From Bradyrhizobium lablabi (GTDB taxonomy: Bacteria; Pseudomonadota; Alphaproteobacteria; Rhizobiales; Xanthobacteraceae): a DNA stretch of 64,000 bases. Position numbers and translations under genes: made by a program. Positions 62,846 to 64,000 of the stretch are shown one piece after another. Positions within the stretch are counted from its first letter, which is position 1. The number at the start of each line of letters is the position of its first letter. The notes beneath the pieces were generated by a model that was not told the DNA's origin, did not search any database, and saw only the letters and a list, made by a program, of their open reading frames with translations. The stretch lies in the NCBI RefSeq assembly GCF_900141755.1, contig NZ_LT670844.1:3596001-3660000 (forward strand), given 5' to 3'.

Positions 62846-63661
62846 ATGAAACCACTGACCGGAATAATGGCGCGTTGCGACAGATTTTTCGCGCGGGTGT
62901 TGCCATTCAGCCTCATGTTTGCTGCCACGCCGAATCCGGCGATATCGGCAGGATGCGCCTTCGAACCGCAGGGCGAGGGGCGTGTCGCTGCCATCATCGA
63001 TGCGCGCAGCTTTCGGCTCGAGGACGGGCGCGAGGTCCGCCTCGCCGGGATCGAGCCGATCTTCCCCGAAAAGGGGCCGGCCGAACAAGCAAGCCGCGCC
63101 TCCGCGCTGTCGGCGATTGTCACGGGACACGATGTGACCCTGCGCGGCGAAGACGACACGCCCGACCGCTACGGGCGTCAGCCGGCCTTTGTCTTTCTCG
63201 ATGGTTCGGAAAGCTCAGTGCAGGAAATGCTGCTGGAAGAAGGCGAGGCGCTGGTCGCTGGAACCGTTTCGGACAAGGACTGCGCCAAAAGCCTCAATGC
63301 CGCGGAGACCGCGGCGCGGCAGGCGAAAAGGGGAACCTGGGCCGATCCCTCCGTCATAAAAAACGCGGAAAGTCCGGGCGATATTTTGGCCGGGATGGGG
63401 CGCTTTACCGTGGTCGAAGGCAAGGTTTTGTCGGTCCGGCAGTCCGGGGCGACGACTTACCTGAATTTCGGGCGGAACTGGACACAGGGCTTTGCTGTGA
63501 CTATTTCAAAGCGCATGATCGGGGTATTCGAGGCAGCTGGAATCGGACTTAAGTCCCTCGAAAATCACAGGATTCGTGTCCGTGGCTGGGTTGAGGCGCG
63601 CCAGGGGCCGCGAATCGAAATGCTCCGGGTGGGGCAATTGGAATTGCTCGGCGGGAATTAG
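62846..63661 (+). CDS. exported thermonuclease-like (SNase) protein
   Basis: A 271-residue exported protein. After the hydrophobic start (FARVLPFSLMFAATPNPAIS) comes an SNase-like OB fold: GEGRVAAIIDARSFRLEDGR, EVRLAGIEPIFPEKG, TLRGEDDTPDRYGRQPAFVF and VQEMLLEEGEALVAGTVSDK. The DRYGRQ block is typical; in the RLAGIE strand, however, the usual Asp (xLxGIDxPE) is Glu, so nuclease activity is uncertain. A second strand-rich domain (about 180-270) with VEGKVLSVRQSGATTYLNFG follows. It is 19 bp upstream of the M48-type gene. Confidence 0.82.
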   Translation: MKPLTGIMARCDRFFARVLPFSLMFAATPNPAISAGCAFEPQGEGRVAAIIDARSFRLEDGREVRLAGIEPIFPEKGPAEQASRASALSAIVTGHDVTLRGEDDTPDRYGRQPAFVFLDGSESSVQEMLLEEGEALVAGTVSDKDCAKSLNAAETAARQAKRGTWADPSVIKNAESPGDILAGMGRFTVVEGKVLSVRQSGATTYLNFGRNWTQGFAVTISKRMIGVFEAAGIGLKSLENHRIRVRGWVEARQGPRIEMLRVGQLELLGGN

Positions 63662-63679
63662 CTCGCAGGACACATACGC

Positions 63680-64000
63680 GTGGCAGAGTTTGTGGGACGG
63701 CGCGAGAGAAGGATGAGCCGCCGCCTTTGGGCTGCGCCGGTCGTTTTGTGCGCCATTTTCACGCTCGGCGGCTGCGGCGACATGGGCCGGTTCCAGACCG
63801 CCGCTTCGCCCGCGGCGCCAAGTGCCGTCAAGCCCAGCCGCGCGGCGGTCGCGCAAACCCCTGCCGCCGAGCGCGAGCATGAGCGTATTCTCGCCTCCTA
63901 TGGCGGCGCCTATGACGATCCGAAGCTCGAGGCGCTCATCACCAAGACGGTGGACCGGCTGGTTGCGGCATCCGACCGTCCCGACCAGGCCTACAAGGTC
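63680..64000 (+). CDS. M48-type lipoprotein peptidase, 3' part missing
   Basis: An open frame of 107 codons running off the right edge. From the GTG at 63680 it reads MAEFVGRRERRMSRRLWAAP-type residues and a lipobox LGGC (CAIFTLGGCGDMG); an ATG at 63713 is an alternative start. The next part, EREHERILASYGGAYDDPKL and EALITKTVDRLVAASDRPDQ, matches the region before the catalytic domain of BepA/M48-family periplasmic metallopeptidases, which act in outer-membrane protein quality control. The HExxH motif lies beyond the window. Confidence 0.75.
   Translation, partial: MAEFVGRRERRMSRRLWAAPVVLCAIFTLGGCGDMGRFQTAASPAAPSAVKPSRAAVAQTPAAEREHERILASYGGAYDDPKLEALITKTVDRLVAASDRPDQAYKV

Overview
The window looks like a chromosomal piece of a Bradyrhizobium-type alphaproteobacterium. 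The basis is high GC, alphaproteobacterial gene families, small exported proteins of kinds I associate with Bradyrhizobium, and several families of palindromic intergenic repeats typical of that group. The assignment rests on reading the sequence and recalling families; no search was run.

Left part, 1-39.4 kb, is accessory in character. It opens with a partial glycosyltransferase, a Bcr/CflA-type MFS exporter and an acyl-CoA synthetase-like enzyme. Next come an HlyD plus two ABC-2 permeases with no ATPase, an Omp25-OprB fusion porin beside a non-canonical Nramp transporter, a HisE-like pyrophosphohydrolase, and a CsoR/RcnR-type metal regulator with two near-perfect G-tract operators. From 15 to 38 kb lies a run of sensory and periplasmic genes: a receiver plus histidine kinase, a five-gene operon (sulfatase, duplicated-domain protein, DyP peroxidase, catalase-like protein, formylglycine-generating enzyme), a second HlyD, a FixJ-like regulator, an AraC-type regulator, an SphA-like outer-membrane protein, an LssY_C protein, a substrate-binding/CACHE/HAMP/adenylate-cyclase fusion, a DUF1254/DUF1214 protein and a frameshifted histidine kinase.

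The most interesting signal is not a gene. A short motif, best form CTGATTTTGCATAGTCG with core TGCATAG, occurs eight times between 15.3 and 37.9 kb. Every copy is intergenic, points toward the next gene and ends about 60-160 bp before its start. It appears to tie the sulfatase/peroxidase operon, cyclase, DUF1254 protein, HlyD, two sensor kinase loci and two small exported proteins into one regulon.

A tRNA-Arg(CCU) gene at 39.45-39.53 kb separates this from the right part, which looks like ordinary chromosome: small exported proteins, a caspase-fold/TPR protein that has lost both catalytic residues, MgtC, a PanE-like reductase, YidB and GlsB-like proteins, then an acyl-CoA catabolic block (SDR, two acyl-CoA dehydrogenases, two crotonases, an ADP-forming acyl-CoA synthetase, two VOC proteins and an orphan branched-chain-type binding protein). 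It ends with two related alpha/beta hydrolases, an ICMT-like methyltransferase, an epimerase overlapping an Mpo1-like gene, a nuclease and a partial M48-type lipoprotein peptidase. All eight palindromic repeats I found lie in 42.5-60.3 kb and none lies left of the tRNA, which suggests the two halves have different histories.
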